Of a stretch of DNA of 41,716 nucleotides, positions 33,720-41,716 are shown in pieces. Within the stretch, counting starts at the first letter, position 1. Each line of letters begins with the position of its first letter. Below the pieces are notes generated by a model, which saw only the letters and a list, made by a program, of their open reading frames with translations, made no database searches and had not been told where the DNA came from. The DNA is taken from the NCBI GenBank assembly GCA_018267545.1, contig JAFDYG010000063.1, positions 1 to 41,716 of the forward strand, written 5' to 3'. A program made the position numbers and the translations under genes. The stretch comes from Bacteroidota bacterium (lineage in GTDB: Bacteria; Bacteroidota; Bacteroidia; Chitinophagales; Chitinophagaceae).

Positions 33720-34862
33720 TCATTTAATACTTTCCAATAAATCCGCCGCACGCGCCACTCCCCCCGCCTCTTTGAACGACCTGCCAATCCGCAAAGCCCC
33801 ATCCCGATAGCGCCCTTCCCGCAATACCTCCCACACCGCTCCGCGCAGCTCCTCCGGCTTGGACCGTTTAAAGTTCAGCCGCAGGCCACTGTCCGCAGCC
33901 ACCACTCGACTGGCCACATGAGACTGGTCGTAAGCAATCGGCAGAACGACCAGCGGCAGTCCATTCGTCAGCGATTCACAGACCGTATTATGTCCACCGT
34001 GACAAACCACGGCATCCAGGTGCGGTAATATTTCCAATTGCGGCACCCGCCGCTGCACCAAAAAGTTCTCCGGCCAGCCAGGCAGCAAATCGGCATCCGA
34101 AACCAGGACCACGGACAGCTCCTCTCCGCCAAAAGCCGATATCACCTTCTGTAAAAAGTCCAGCTGCTGTCCATGATCGAACGTTGTTCCGATGGAAACC
34201 AGGATCCGCGGTCGGCCTCTCATCCGCTCAAACCTTTCCCAGTCGAACGAAACACCTCCCGGCCTGCCCAGCACCGGGCCCACAAATTGATAAGCCGATG
34301 ATAATTCCATCTCTCCAAAAAATTCCCTCGAGGTAAACAACAAAGCCATCCGGTCCGAGCAAGCCACACACCGCTCCCCTTCCAGTCCCAGCTCCCGCTG
34401 CAACCCCACCATCCGCTGAACCTCCCACTCATGCACCCCCGGTAAGTCTTCCATCATCTTCACCGCGGCCGGCGCCGTTACCGAAGTCGCATAGGGAACA
34501 CCTAGCTGATAAGCGGCAATAGCCCCGGCAAAAAGCTGATGATCGTTGATAATTACTTCAGCCCCCCAACGTTCTATCCACTCCAGCACACCGTCATACA
34601 TATACCGATTCAACGGAATCAACACTTCGTCATAAAGGAATTTTATACTCTCGATCCCGTATACATTTTTCCGCGAGATCTTATCCCGGTGCTCCTCTCC
34701 GGCAATCAGCAGCAGCTCACCCCCCTTTGGCAAAGGCAACGATGGGTCGAGACTTATCCACGCCACGGCATGCCCACGCCGCAGCAGCTCCGTCCCAAGC
34801 CCCAGGGTAGGATTCACATGCCCCGCCAGCGGCGGAACCACGAACGAAAATCTTATAGCCAT
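33720..34862 (-). CDS. MGT/UGT family glycosyltransferase (GT1-like), D-Q variant
   Basis: A 380-residue GT-B enzyme. The N-terminus MAIRFSFVVPPLAGHVNP carries the catalytic histidine in AGHVNP (about H15). The donor motif CHGGHNTVCESLTNGLPL ends in AYDQ with the usual glutamine (Q313). It resembles CrtX- and macrolide-type glycosyltransferases but its acceptor is unknown. It lies five bases after the alpha/beta hydrolase and before its paralogue, so both are expected to act one after the other, or on two positions of the same molecule. Confidence 0.9.
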   Translation of the reverse strand: MAIRFSFVVPPLAGHVNPTLGLGTELLRRGHAVAWISLDPSLPLPKGGELLLIAGEEHRDKISRKNVYGIESIKFLYDEVLIPLNRYMYDGVLEWIERWGAEVIINDHQLFAGAIAAYQLGVPYATSVTAPAAVKMMEDLPGVHEWEVQRMVGLQRELGLEGERCVACSDRMALLFTSREFFGEMELSSAYQFVGPVLGRPGGVSFDWERFERMRGRPRILVSIGTTFDHGQQLDFLQKVISAFGGEELSVVLVSDADLLPGWPENFLVQRRVPQLEILPHLDAVVCHGGHNTVCESLTNGLPLVVLPIAYDQSHVASRVVAADSGLRLNFKRSKPEELRGAVWEVLREGRYRDGALRIGRSFKEAGGVARAADLLESIK

Positions 34863-34867
34863 GACTA

Positions 34868-35611
34868 TTACTTAAAAAAGTCCATCAATTCATCGGCAAC
34901 TACATCCGGCGCCTGTACAGGAAGATTATGATCTCCCTTGACAAGCCTTAGGCGTGCATCCATCATCCTCCGTTCCAGCAGACGGCCAGCCGTCGCACAG
35001 TCCGAATCTTCGCCATACAATAACAAAGTCCGATGAGGAATCGAAGCAACCTCCTTCCCCAAGAAGAAATCCCTCTGCTTCTGCACGTCCGCCTGCATCG
35101 TCGTCTTCTGAAAGATATATTCGTACATCCGGTGATGACGGTCCAGCTGCCTCCGCCCCATCGACAACCCCGAAGCCCCCACCCACTCATCAAAGGCTTC
35201 CTTCGAATATTCCATCATCACCCGCAATGGCTCCTCATCACTCGGATCAGGCCCCTCGATAATCGCCAGCCTGTCGACGCGCGTCGCAAACCTCGCCGCC
35301 GTTTTCAACGCAATCAGCGCCCCAAAGCTATACCCGGCCAGGTGCACTCTTCTCAGTCCCAACACATCCATCAGTCCTAACAAATCAGCCGACATCGACT
35401 CCAAATCGTAACCCGCCTCAGCCTTCTCACTCAATCCATGACTCTTTAAATCATACACCACCACATGAAAATGCTCGGCCAGCATGGGCGCAATGTGGAA
35501 ATAATAAACGGCCAAATTACCCAGCATCCCATGCACCAGAACAGCCGTCTCAATCCCCGAGCCCAACTCCTGGTAGTGGACATCCCTCCCCCCTACTTTA
35601 ACGACTGGCAT
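34868..35611 (-). CDS. Alpha/beta hydrolase of the biosynthetic cluster
   Basis: A 247-residue hydrolase. The oxyanion segment is VLVHGMLG (about 25-31), the nucleophile elbow GYSFGA (S95), the acid probably in YGEDSD (about D205), and the histidine is H228 in GDHNLP. A cap of about 60 residues with MGRRQLDRHHRMYEYIF lies between. No signal peptide. The first 19 bases overlap the ACP gene, so translation is coupled. In this place it could release the finished chain from the ACP as a thioesterase or act later; the sequence alone cannot decide. Confidence 0.88.
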   Translation of the reverse strand: MPVVKVGGRDVHYQELGSGIETAVLVHGMLGNLAVYYFHIAPMLAEHFHVVVYDLKSHGLSEKAEAGYDLESMSADLLGLMDVLGLRRVHLAGYSFGALIALKTAARFATRVDRLAIIEGPDPSDEEPLRVMMEYSKEAFDEWVGASGLSMGRRQLDRHHRMYEYIFQKTTMQADVQKQRDFFLGKEVASIPHRTLLLYGEDSDCATAGRLLERRMMDARLRLVKGDHNLPVQAPDVVADELMDFFK

Positions 35612-35886
35612 TCCTGTATAAAGATTATAATATCATTAATGGTAAGCGCGATCAGCTGATCGATATCCATACCCGACAACCATCCGGTGAAGTTGATCTC
35701 CGCCCCAAACCTCTTCTTCACCTTCTCCGAAAAAGCCACGATCTCGATACTATCCATCTCCAGGTCCTTCGTAAAAGAACTCTCGGGACGGATATCCAGC
35801 TCGTCCGCAAACTCCTGTCCGATAACTTCCCCGATAAATTGCTTAAGCACAACAAAAATTTCCTGATTCGTTACTACAGTGTCCAT
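35593..35886 (-). CDS. Discrete acyl carrier protein
   Basis: A 97-residue acyl carrier protein. The phosphopantetheine attachment serine is S46 in LEMDSIEIV, with the preceding loop ELDIRPESSFTKDL. The C-terminal helix is longer than usual (IDQLIALTINDIIIFIQ). It starts inside the last codons of the megasynthase gene (13-base overlap) and ends inside the hydrolase gene (19 bases). It can be activated by the phosphopantetheinyl transferase fused to the megasynthase. It could carry the starter or the finished chain. Confidence 0.92.
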   Translation of the reverse strand: MDTVVTNQEIFVVLKQFIGEVIGQEFADELDIRPESSFTKDLEMDSIEIVAFSEKVKKRFGAEINFTGWLSGMDIDQLIALTINDIIIFIQECQSLK

Positions 35887-38800
35887 CCGATTATATAGTT
35901 TTTGTATTTCATGGTTTTGATAACCGTATCCTTGATACGCAGTACATCGCCCCGAACCTCCGAGATACGATATACCTTAGGATCGCCCTGTAACCCCAGA
36001 CCAATAGACTTTCCATAAGCTTCCTTCGCCACCCAGCAGCGCGTCGCCCATACGGACAAATCCTCTCCCGCCCCCATCGACAGCTCGTCCGGATGAAATA
36101 CCGCGGCTAGAAACTCCTCGTCTCTCGTCTCGATACTTTCGATATCTACCCCCACCGGCGACCCATAAGCCGCAACAGCCACGGCATCCGTTCCTTTATG
36201 CGCCAGCGAGAGACGCACCGAAGCCATCCCCGGTCCGGAAGGAACCGGCCGGCCGCGCTCGTCCGACTGGATCTCGATCTCGATCGGATAATATGCCTCC
36301 TTCTTATACCGCAGCACCGTCGCACGCACCGCATCCTTGGCGGCAATCCGGCTGATGGTCCACTCCTTTTTCTTCCCTGGAGTCATCGCCGAAAACCCAT
36401 CCCGCTCCTGTCCATTGAAGTATCTTTTAAACACCAGGTCCCAGGATACCACCCGGCTATACGCATTGTGAAAGAAAAAGACTCCCGGCGCTATCTCCTC
36501 CGAAAGAAAATTGTGCAAAGGCGACATCGCTACCCGCCAGAACTGCTGATCGATCTCCAACCGCCGATTCTGCCAGCCACGGATCACCGCCCATACTCTT
36601 CCCTCTTTCCTTATCAGGAACTCCCCCGTAGCAAAGTCGTCGTTCAGCACAGTCAGACAACAAATACATTCAAACCTGCCCGCCTGCTCACGCCAGTCTC
36701 CGTAAAACTCGATCTCGTTTATCTTTACCGGAAAAGCAATCCGGTCTTTCTCCAGGATGAACTGCAGCCATAGTCCAAACAACTGCCCCGCATTATCCAA
36801 CAATGAGCCCTTCCCTTCTCCACCTTCGATGATACCCCTGATGCCCTTCTTCCCCATCTCCATAACCTCACGAATTCCCTGGTATGCCGGGCCATGAAAC
36901 ATATGTTGTTCATAAATCAACTCAGGAGTCAAACGTACACCCAATGACTCCCCGATCTCGAATACGCCATCTACATTACCCCCACCCCCAAACACCATCT
37001 CCGCAGAAGCATACCGGTCCAGATCCAAAAACAGCTGATCTTTCCCCTGCCACTGACCACGCACCGTTTCCCGGAAAGGCGTAGCCACATTCATCCACTG
37101 CAGTACTTTTATATTCTTCATCTTTCGAAGCGGACGTCCACCGGAATGCTCTTCCGCTATCTCCCCAAACAGCTGCAGCATCATGGTCATCGGAATCACA
37201 GGATCCATGTCCCGCACCTGCGACCACCCCTCCCGCTGACGAACCAGGGCATGATCAATCAGGTAAGGATGCGTGCCAAGGGAAATATTTAATGAATGAA
37301 TGATCTCTCCGCCACCCGATTGTCGAAACATCGCCAGCACCTCGTCCTGGCTATCCGAAAGCATCGTCACCGTCTCGAGAAAAGTTCGCTCTACACTCGT
37401 CATCACAGCCCGGGGGGTCCCAGAAACAGTAGCAGCAGCTCCTTTCTTCACAGGCACCGACAGCTCACGCAGCGTCTCCATCCCCCGCACCAGGGGTGAC
37501 CCCAGCTGCAATTGAACAGTCCCCGTTCGGACCACCCCCAGGAATGACTCATCGACGACAGCCCCCTCTACAAACAATGCCGCCAGCACCCGCTGCAATT
37601 GAGCAAGCCCCGGCCGCACCGCAACACCCGCCGCTACCGAACTATACTCCCGCCCTTTCAGCGTATCATCGATAAAGCCCGTCAGTCCTCCCGCCCCCAC
37701 CTGTATAAATACCCGAACACCTTCCTCATATAGTCGCATAGTCAGTTCTCTAAATCGAACCGGCTGCAATAAGTGCTCGATGCTCAGCGACAAAATCTCC
37801 TCCTCCGCATTCGGATAGACCTGCACCGTAGTCGCCGACCACAACGGAATACGAGCCGGCTGAAACCTGATCCCCCGCATGTTCTCCATCAAAATATCCA
37901 TCCTGTCCTTCAGAAACGGCGAATGAAAACCCGACCGGATCGGCAGGAGCTGATGAAAAATCTGGCGCGCCTGCAATAATCCCGTCAATTCAGCCAAAGC
38001 AGCATTCGTTCCACAAAGAATCACCTGCTGCGGACAATTGTCATTCGACAAATAAACGTTTGCGATTCCCTCCAGCAACGGCTCTACCTGTTCATATCCA
38101 CAGCCCACTACCAGGAAACCGACCTCAGGTATCTCGAAGGAATGACTATCCAGCTGACCCAATAATTTTGTCACCGTCTCCTCCGAAACCCAGCCCGCCG
38201 ACCGCCCCGCCAGCCATTCGCCTACGCTATGCCCCGCATTCAGGTCCGGCTGTACACCCAGCCGCTTCAACGCTGTGTCGAGCACATGGCTACGGTCCGT
38301 TAGCCGCAAAGCAGAAGCCAGCACCGTACCACTCTCATCGACGGCGCCCATCTCCAACCCAAAATAATCCGCCACGCTCCCTACTTCTCCACCCGTCAGC
38401 CCATCCAGGCCCGGAAACAAAAAGGCCACCTTCCCGCCATCAGAAACGAGCGGCTTATTCGTAAACCAAATGTCTTGTCTGTTTCTCCACGGCTTTCCAC
38501 GCTCCACGATCTTTATCGCCCGAATAATCCGCTCTTCCGTAGGTTCAAAAACCACGATCCTGAAGTCCCCTCTTCCAATGTCCGTCTCTTTATTTTCCAA
38601 CGCCCGAACCAATGCAGCAGCCGTCGCGCGCGCCAGTACAACCGGCCGATCTAGCCCCAGGGCCCCACCCTTCCTCCCTCTTCTGGGCTTAGTCACACCC
38701 TCCATCACCAGGTGCGCATTAATCCCGCCAAAACCAAACGCATTGACACCCGCCCGTAACGGCAATCCCGAATCCTCCCAATCTATCAGCTCCCGTACCG

Positions 38801-40076
38801 GCAAAAATCTCGACTCTTTCATCGCTTCCAGCGGCTCCTCACAATGCAGCGTAGGCGGCAGCTTACCATAATATAAGGCAAATGCCGTCTTGATGACACC
38901 CGCGATACCCGCTGCCGGCATCGCATGACCGATATTCGATTTTACCGACCCGATTCCCGCTCTCAAGCTCCCCGGCAACGCCGGACCAAAGACCTCCGTC
39001 AACGTCTCCAGCTCGATGCGATCACCCAGCGGAGTCGCCGTCCCATGCGCCTCTATATAACCCAGGTCGAACGAATCCAGTCCGGCCTTCTCCCAGGCGC
39101 GACGGATAGCCCTGGTCTGTCCCTTCACCGAAGGGCTCATCACGCTGCTACCCGCCCCATCACTGGCGATCCCCACGCTCTTGATGACCGCATAAATACG
39201 ATGCTCATCGCGCAAAGCATCCTCGAGACGACGCAAAACGACAAATCCACATCCTTCTCCAATCAGCAACCCATCAGCCCTCCTATCGAAAGGCCGGATC
39301 TGCTGGTTCCTCGATAAAGCACCCAGCTGCGTAAAGATGCTCCAGAACGGAGCATTCTGACACGCATGCACTCCCCCGGCAATCACCATATCGCAGTTGC
39401 CATCCGCCAATTCTTTTATCGCCGAATCGATGGCCACCAGCGAAGAAGCACAGGCAGCATCTACCGTATAGGCCGGACCACCCAGGTCCAGCCGGTTGGA
39501 AACCAGCGAGGCGACCAGATTTGGGATCAACCCCATGGCGGTGTCTGCGGCAAATCGCCCCTTCCGCGTTTGAAACTCTTTTTTGACCCTATCCAGCTCC
39601 GCGCCTGTCAATGACGGTATCATTTCCTCCAACACCTGCACCAGTTGCTGACCCGTCCGGATGATCTCGATCGCTCTCGTCGCTCCCGGTCCGGCATAGT
39701 TGCCCTTTCCGATGATAATGCCAGTCTTATCCAAAGAAATCCTCCGCTCCCAAACACCCGCATCCATCAATGCCCGATGCGCCAGTTTCAAGGTGAGGAG
39801 ATGCTCGGGCTCTGTCCCCTCCACCGACACCGGTAGAAGACCAAATTCCCCCGGGTTGAAAGAAGCATATTCATCGATCCATCCTCCACGTTTGCAATAA
39901 AACCGGTCCACCCCCTTCGCTCTCTCATCAAAAAATATCCGCTCCATCCTCCCCTCAGGAACCACCTGGATCGCATCCACCTTATTTTCGATGTTCCGCC
40001 AGAAGCTACCCGCATCCCCCGCTCCCGGGAAGATACAGGACATACCGACGATCGCTATGTCGCTGTGTGCTCTCAT
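35874..40076 (-). CDS. Megasynthase KS-AT-DH-phosphopantetheinyl transferase (PUFA/PKS-like)
   Basis: A 1400-residue multidomain enzyme of a type I iterative polyketide/PUFA-synthase-like system. The ketosynthase (about 5-460) is complete, with C209 (VDAACASS), H344 (EAHGTATPLGD) and H384 (KSNIGHAMPA). The acyltransferase (about 548-830) has LFPGLDG and the nucleophile in GHSVGE (S617). The dehydratase (about 930-1170) has two hotdog halves: HPYLIDH (H936, H942) and FHGPAYQG with D1094 in the LLDNAGQ segment. The C-terminal part (about 1240-1400) is a Sfp-type phosphopantetheinyl transferase with GVDIE (D1311) and WVAKEAYGK. No ACP or KR is in this chain; they are in the neighbouring gene. 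The gene follows the ACP-KR gene by 11 bases and overlaps the ACP gene. Confidence 0.9.
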   Translation of the reverse strand: MRAHSDIAIVGMSCIFPGAGDAGSFWRNIENKVDAIQVVPEGRMERIFFDERAKGVDRFYCKRGGWIDEYASFNPGEFGLLPVSVEGTEPEHLLTLKLAHRALMDAGVWERRISLDKTGIIIGKGNYAGPGATRAIEIIRTGQQLVQVLEEMIPSLTGAELDRVKKEFQTRKGRFAADTAMGLIPNLVASLVSNRLDLGGPAYTVDAACASSLVAIDSAIKELADGNCDMVIAGGVHACQNAPFWSIFTQLGALSRNQQIRPFDRRADGLLIGEGCGFVVLRRLEDALRDEHRIYAVIKSVGIASDGAGSSVMSPSVKGQTRAIRRAWEKAGLDSFDLGYIEAHGTATPLGDRIELETLTEVFGPALPGSLRAGIGSVKSNIGHAMPAAGIAGVIKTAFALYYGKLPPTLHCEEPLEAMKESRFLPVRELIDWEDSGLPLRAGVNAFGFGGINAHLVMEGVTKPRRGRKGGALGLDRPVVLARATAAALVRALENKETDIGRGDFRIVVFEPTEERIIRAIKIVERGKPWRNRQDIWFTNKPLVSDGGKVAFLFPGLDGLTGGEVGSVADYFGLEMGAVDESGTVLASALRLTDRSHVLDTALKRLGVQPDLNAGHSVGEWLAGRSAGWVSEETVTKLLGQLDSHSFEIPEVGFLVVGCGYEQVEPLLEGIANVYLSNDNCPQQVILCGTNAALAELTGLLQARQIFHQLLPIRSGFHSPFLKDRMDILMENMRGIRFQPARIPLWSATTVQVYPNAEEEILSLSIEHLLQPVRFRELTMRLYEEGVRVFIQVGAGGLTGFIDDTLKGREYSSVAAGVAVRPGLAQLQRVLAALFVEGAVVDESFLGVVRTGTVQLQLGSPLVRGMETLRELSVPVKKGAAATVSGTPRAVMTSVERTFLETVTMLSDSQDEVLAMFRQSGGGEIIHSLNISLGTHPYLIDHALVRQREGWSQVRDMDPVIPMTMMLQLFGEIAEEHSGGRPLRKMKNIKVLQWMNVATPFRETVRGQWQGKDQLFLDLDRYASAEMVFGGGGNVDGVFEIGESLGVRLTPELIYEQHMFHGPAYQGIREVMEMGKKGIRGIIEGGEGKGSLLDNAGQLFGLWLQFILEKDRIAFPVKINEIEFYGDWREQAGRFECICCLTVLNDDFATGEFLIRKEGRVWAVIRGWQNRRLEIDQQFWRVAMSPLHNFLSEEIAPGVFFFHNAYSRVVSWDLVFKRYFNGQERDGFSAMTPGKKKEWTISRIAAKDAVRATVLRYKKEAYYPIEIEIQSDERGRPVPSGPGMASVRLSLAHKGTDAVAVAAYGSPVGVDIESIETRDEEFLAAVFHPDELSMGAGEDLSVWATRCWVAKEAYGKSIGLGLQGDPKVYRISEVRGDVLRIKDTVIKTMKYKNYIIGWTL

Positions 40077-40087
40077 TCAATAAAAGA

Positions 40088-41716
40088 TTAGAAGGTCTGC
40101 CCAGCCATAATCAATACCTGGGACTCGGTTCCATATTTCAGCTCGTTCAAAAATGCCTCCATACCCGCAGCCAGCGGAATCAGCGAGATACCCCGCCGCT
40201 CATACTCCCGCTCCAGCGCCGGCGACACCATCCCCGCGCCCTTCCACGGTCCCCAGTTGATCGCCACAACCCTTCCCTTCATCTGCCGCGCATACCCATC
40301 CAGCACACTATTAGCCGCCGCATAGTCCGTCTGCCCACGATTTCCATAAACCGACGCAACACTGGAGAAGAGCGCGATAAACTGTACGTCCGGCCTCAAC
40401 CGCGCCATCAACACCCTCAGCGGATTAACCTTCGTCGCAAACACCCGCTCAAAAGATTCGACCGTCTTCTGCCGAAACAGCTTGTCCTCCAATAAACCCG
40501 CCCCATGCACCACCCCATCGATACGACCGTATCGATCATACAAATCCCCTATCAATAAACCCAGCTTCTCCTCATCCCTGCAATCCAGCGAATAGTAATC
40601 CACCGTGGCGCCATTCTTCTCCAGCGACGTAATAGTATGTAAGATTTGATTTCGCTTGTAAATGTCATCGACCTTGCGCTCTATTTCCGCCGGACTCTTC
40701 AGCTGTCCCCTTCCAATCAATACCTCCCTGAGCACTTCCTTGCTAAGCACATGACCATCCGAAAGGTCCTGCTCCATCCTCGGGTCCGAAGACCGGCCCA
40801 CAAGCACATACCGGCAAGGATACTCCCTCGACAGCCCGATCATCAGCTCCGCCGTGATGCCCTGCGCACCACCCAGGACCAATATCACCGAAGACGATTC
40901 CAAATTAACTCCCGCCTGCTGCCCCACCGCCAGCTCCGAAGGCATCATCCGCATGACCTTCCGGCTTCCCTCCTGATAATAGACCTCCGGCTGACGCTCC
41001 GTTATCGATAGCTCGTCTACGACCAACGCCGCAATCTCCCTGACAGACAGTTCCCCGTCCAAATGAATAGCCCGGCAAAGCGTATGTTCCCACTCCTTGT
41101 CCAGGCTCTTCATAAAGCCCGAATAACCCTGAGACGAAGTCGACACGGCATAAACCCACTGCACCTTACCCAATTGCTTCACCATAGCAACACCCTCCAA
41201 AATCGGAGTATCCAATAAAATAAGTCCATCACAGTCTTCTAATGTTTCTACCACAACAGCTCCTTGTTCCTCCAATAATTTCTTCAGCTCCCCTCCATCT
41301 CCAACAACAGCCAGCCGATGCCCCGCAATAGTCCCATTCCTTTCCACCCCACAAGACTCATACTCGAACCGAATCCGTACCAGCTTTTCTTCCCGTACCC
41401 ACCCCTCTTCGATAATCTTTTTCGCCTCTTCCACCGGCCCAGACCCCGCCCCCTTCATTCCTCCAATCAGGTTTAGCAACCCCTGCAAGCTCTTCACACC
41501 CGCCAGCCGTTCCGTCATATCCTCCTCACCTCCACCGCCACCCAGCTGCGTCTTCAAAGAAGCAATAATCTCCATCCGTTTTATCGAATCGATGCTCAAA
41601 TCAGCCTCCATATCAGCATCCAGATCCAGCATATCCGGCGGATACCCCGTCTTGTCGCTCACGATCTTCAGCAACAAGCTTTTAATGTCCACCACTACTA
41701 TCTCATTCACCGGCAC
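40088..41716 (-). CDS. PUFA-synthase-like protein, C-terminal ACP and ketoreductase (5' end outside window)
   Basis: 543 visible codons reach the window edge. The first codon there is GTG, so the apparent start is not reliable and the protein most likely continues upstream, perhaps with KS and AT domains as in PfaA. An acyl carrier domain lies at about 10-85 of the visible part, with the modified serine S44 in LSIDSIKRMEI, the type seen in PUFA synthases. A spacer and a structural Rossmann half (about 115-260) lead to the ketoreductase: GGAQGITAE (about 282), K429, S451/S452, Y465 and N469 (DYAAAN). It reduces beta-keto groups during chain extension. The C-terminus lies 11 bases from the next gene. 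Confidence 0.88.
   Translation of the reverse strand: MPVNEIVVVDIKSLLLKIVSDKTGYPPDMLDLDADMEADLSIDSIKRMEIIASLKTQLGGGGGEEDMTERLAGVKSLQGLLNLIGGMKGAGSGPVEEAKKIIEEGWVREEKLVRIRFEYESCGVERNGTIAGHRLAVVGDGGELKKLLEEQGAVVVETLEDCDGLILLDTPILEGVAMVKQLGKVQWVYAVSTSSQGYSGFMKSLDKEWEHTLCRAIHLDGELSVREIAALVVDELSITERQPEVYYQEGSRKVMRMMPSELAVGQQAGVNLESSSVILVLGGAQGITAELMIGLSREYPCRYVLVGRSSDPRMEQDLSDGHVLSKEVLREVLIGRGQLKSPAEIERKVDDIYKRNQILHTITSLEKNGATVDYYSLDCRDEEKLGLLIGDLYDRYGRIDGVVHGAGLLEDKLFRQKTVESFERVFATKVNPLRVLMARLRPDVQFIALFSSVASVYGNRGQTDYAAANSVLDGYARQMKGRVVAINWGPWKGAGMVSPALEREYERRGISLIPLAAGMEAFLNELKYGTESQVLIMAGQTF

Noticed and set aside
33713-33802. Upstream extension of the D-H glycosyltransferase
   Set aside because: It lies in the preceding GT gene; the normal family N-terminus begins at 33712.
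1-41716. CRISPR arrays, tRNA/rRNA genes, insertion sequences, phage genes
   Set aside because: No regularly spaced repeats, clover-leaf sequences, transposase or integrase frames were recognised, and no gene-free stretch exceeds 300 bases.

Overview
The window looks like a chromosomal piece of a Bacteroidota member, most likely a moderately GC-rich Chitinophagaceae-type soil bacterium. The reasons are the Bacteroidota -7 promoter element (TAnnTTTG, mostly as TAGCTTTG/A) in front of many starts, weak ribosome binding sites, and the gene families: WG-repeat and DUF1080 proteins, two-component kinases with periplasmic TPR repeats, a Cre-type AraC/XRE/Crp regulator set without sigma-70-like promoters, and CE15-like esterases. 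No tRNA, rRNA, CRISPR array, insertion sequence or phage gene is visible. The + strand is C-rich and G-poor throughout, so + strand genes favour C-ending codons and - strand genes favour G-ending codons.

Layout. 1-2235: the 3' part of an RND efflux pump and a DUF2892 membrane protein. 2232-5496 (-): a three-gene isoquinoline-oxidoreductase-type molybdenum hydroxylase operon (2Fe-2S subunit, Mo subunit, membrane-anchored dihaem cytochrome c). 5669-9930 (+): a beta-propeller lipoprotein, a TPR histidine kinase with a NarL-type regulator, and a DUF1080 lipoprotein. 9927-13835 (-): a sigma54-type NtrC regulator, a second TPR kinase and a small membrane protein. 14032-15847: an SdpR/SdpI-like pair diverging from a polytopic membrane protein across a perfect 12-bp inverted repeat. 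15840-17766 (-): a TlpA-like lipoprotein and a CE15-like glucuronoyl esterase. 17804-25324 (+): Crp, flavodoxin-fold quinone reductase, SDR, AraC, WG-repeat protein, beta-propeller lipoprotein, XRE regulator and PhnB-like protein. 25318-28713 (-): an NTF2-like protein and its broken duplicate, two SDRs, an AraC regulator and an isolated AraC-sensor-like protein. 28864-30002 (+): a DUF1348 protein and an alpha/beta hydrolase.

29971-41716 (-) is the most interesting region: eight closely packed or overlapping genes that form the visible part of a biosynthetic cluster. In transcription order they are a PUFA-synthase-like ...ACP-KR protein (cut by the window end), a KS-AT-DH-phosphopantetheinyl transferase megasynthase, a free ACP, an alpha/beta hydrolase, two UGT/MGT glycosyltransferases and two PapA/condensation-like acyltransferases. 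The set predicts a reduced or unsaturated acyl chain built iteratively, then glycosylated and acylated: a glycolipid-like metabolite I cannot name. All five convergent gene junctions in the window overlap at their 3' ends.
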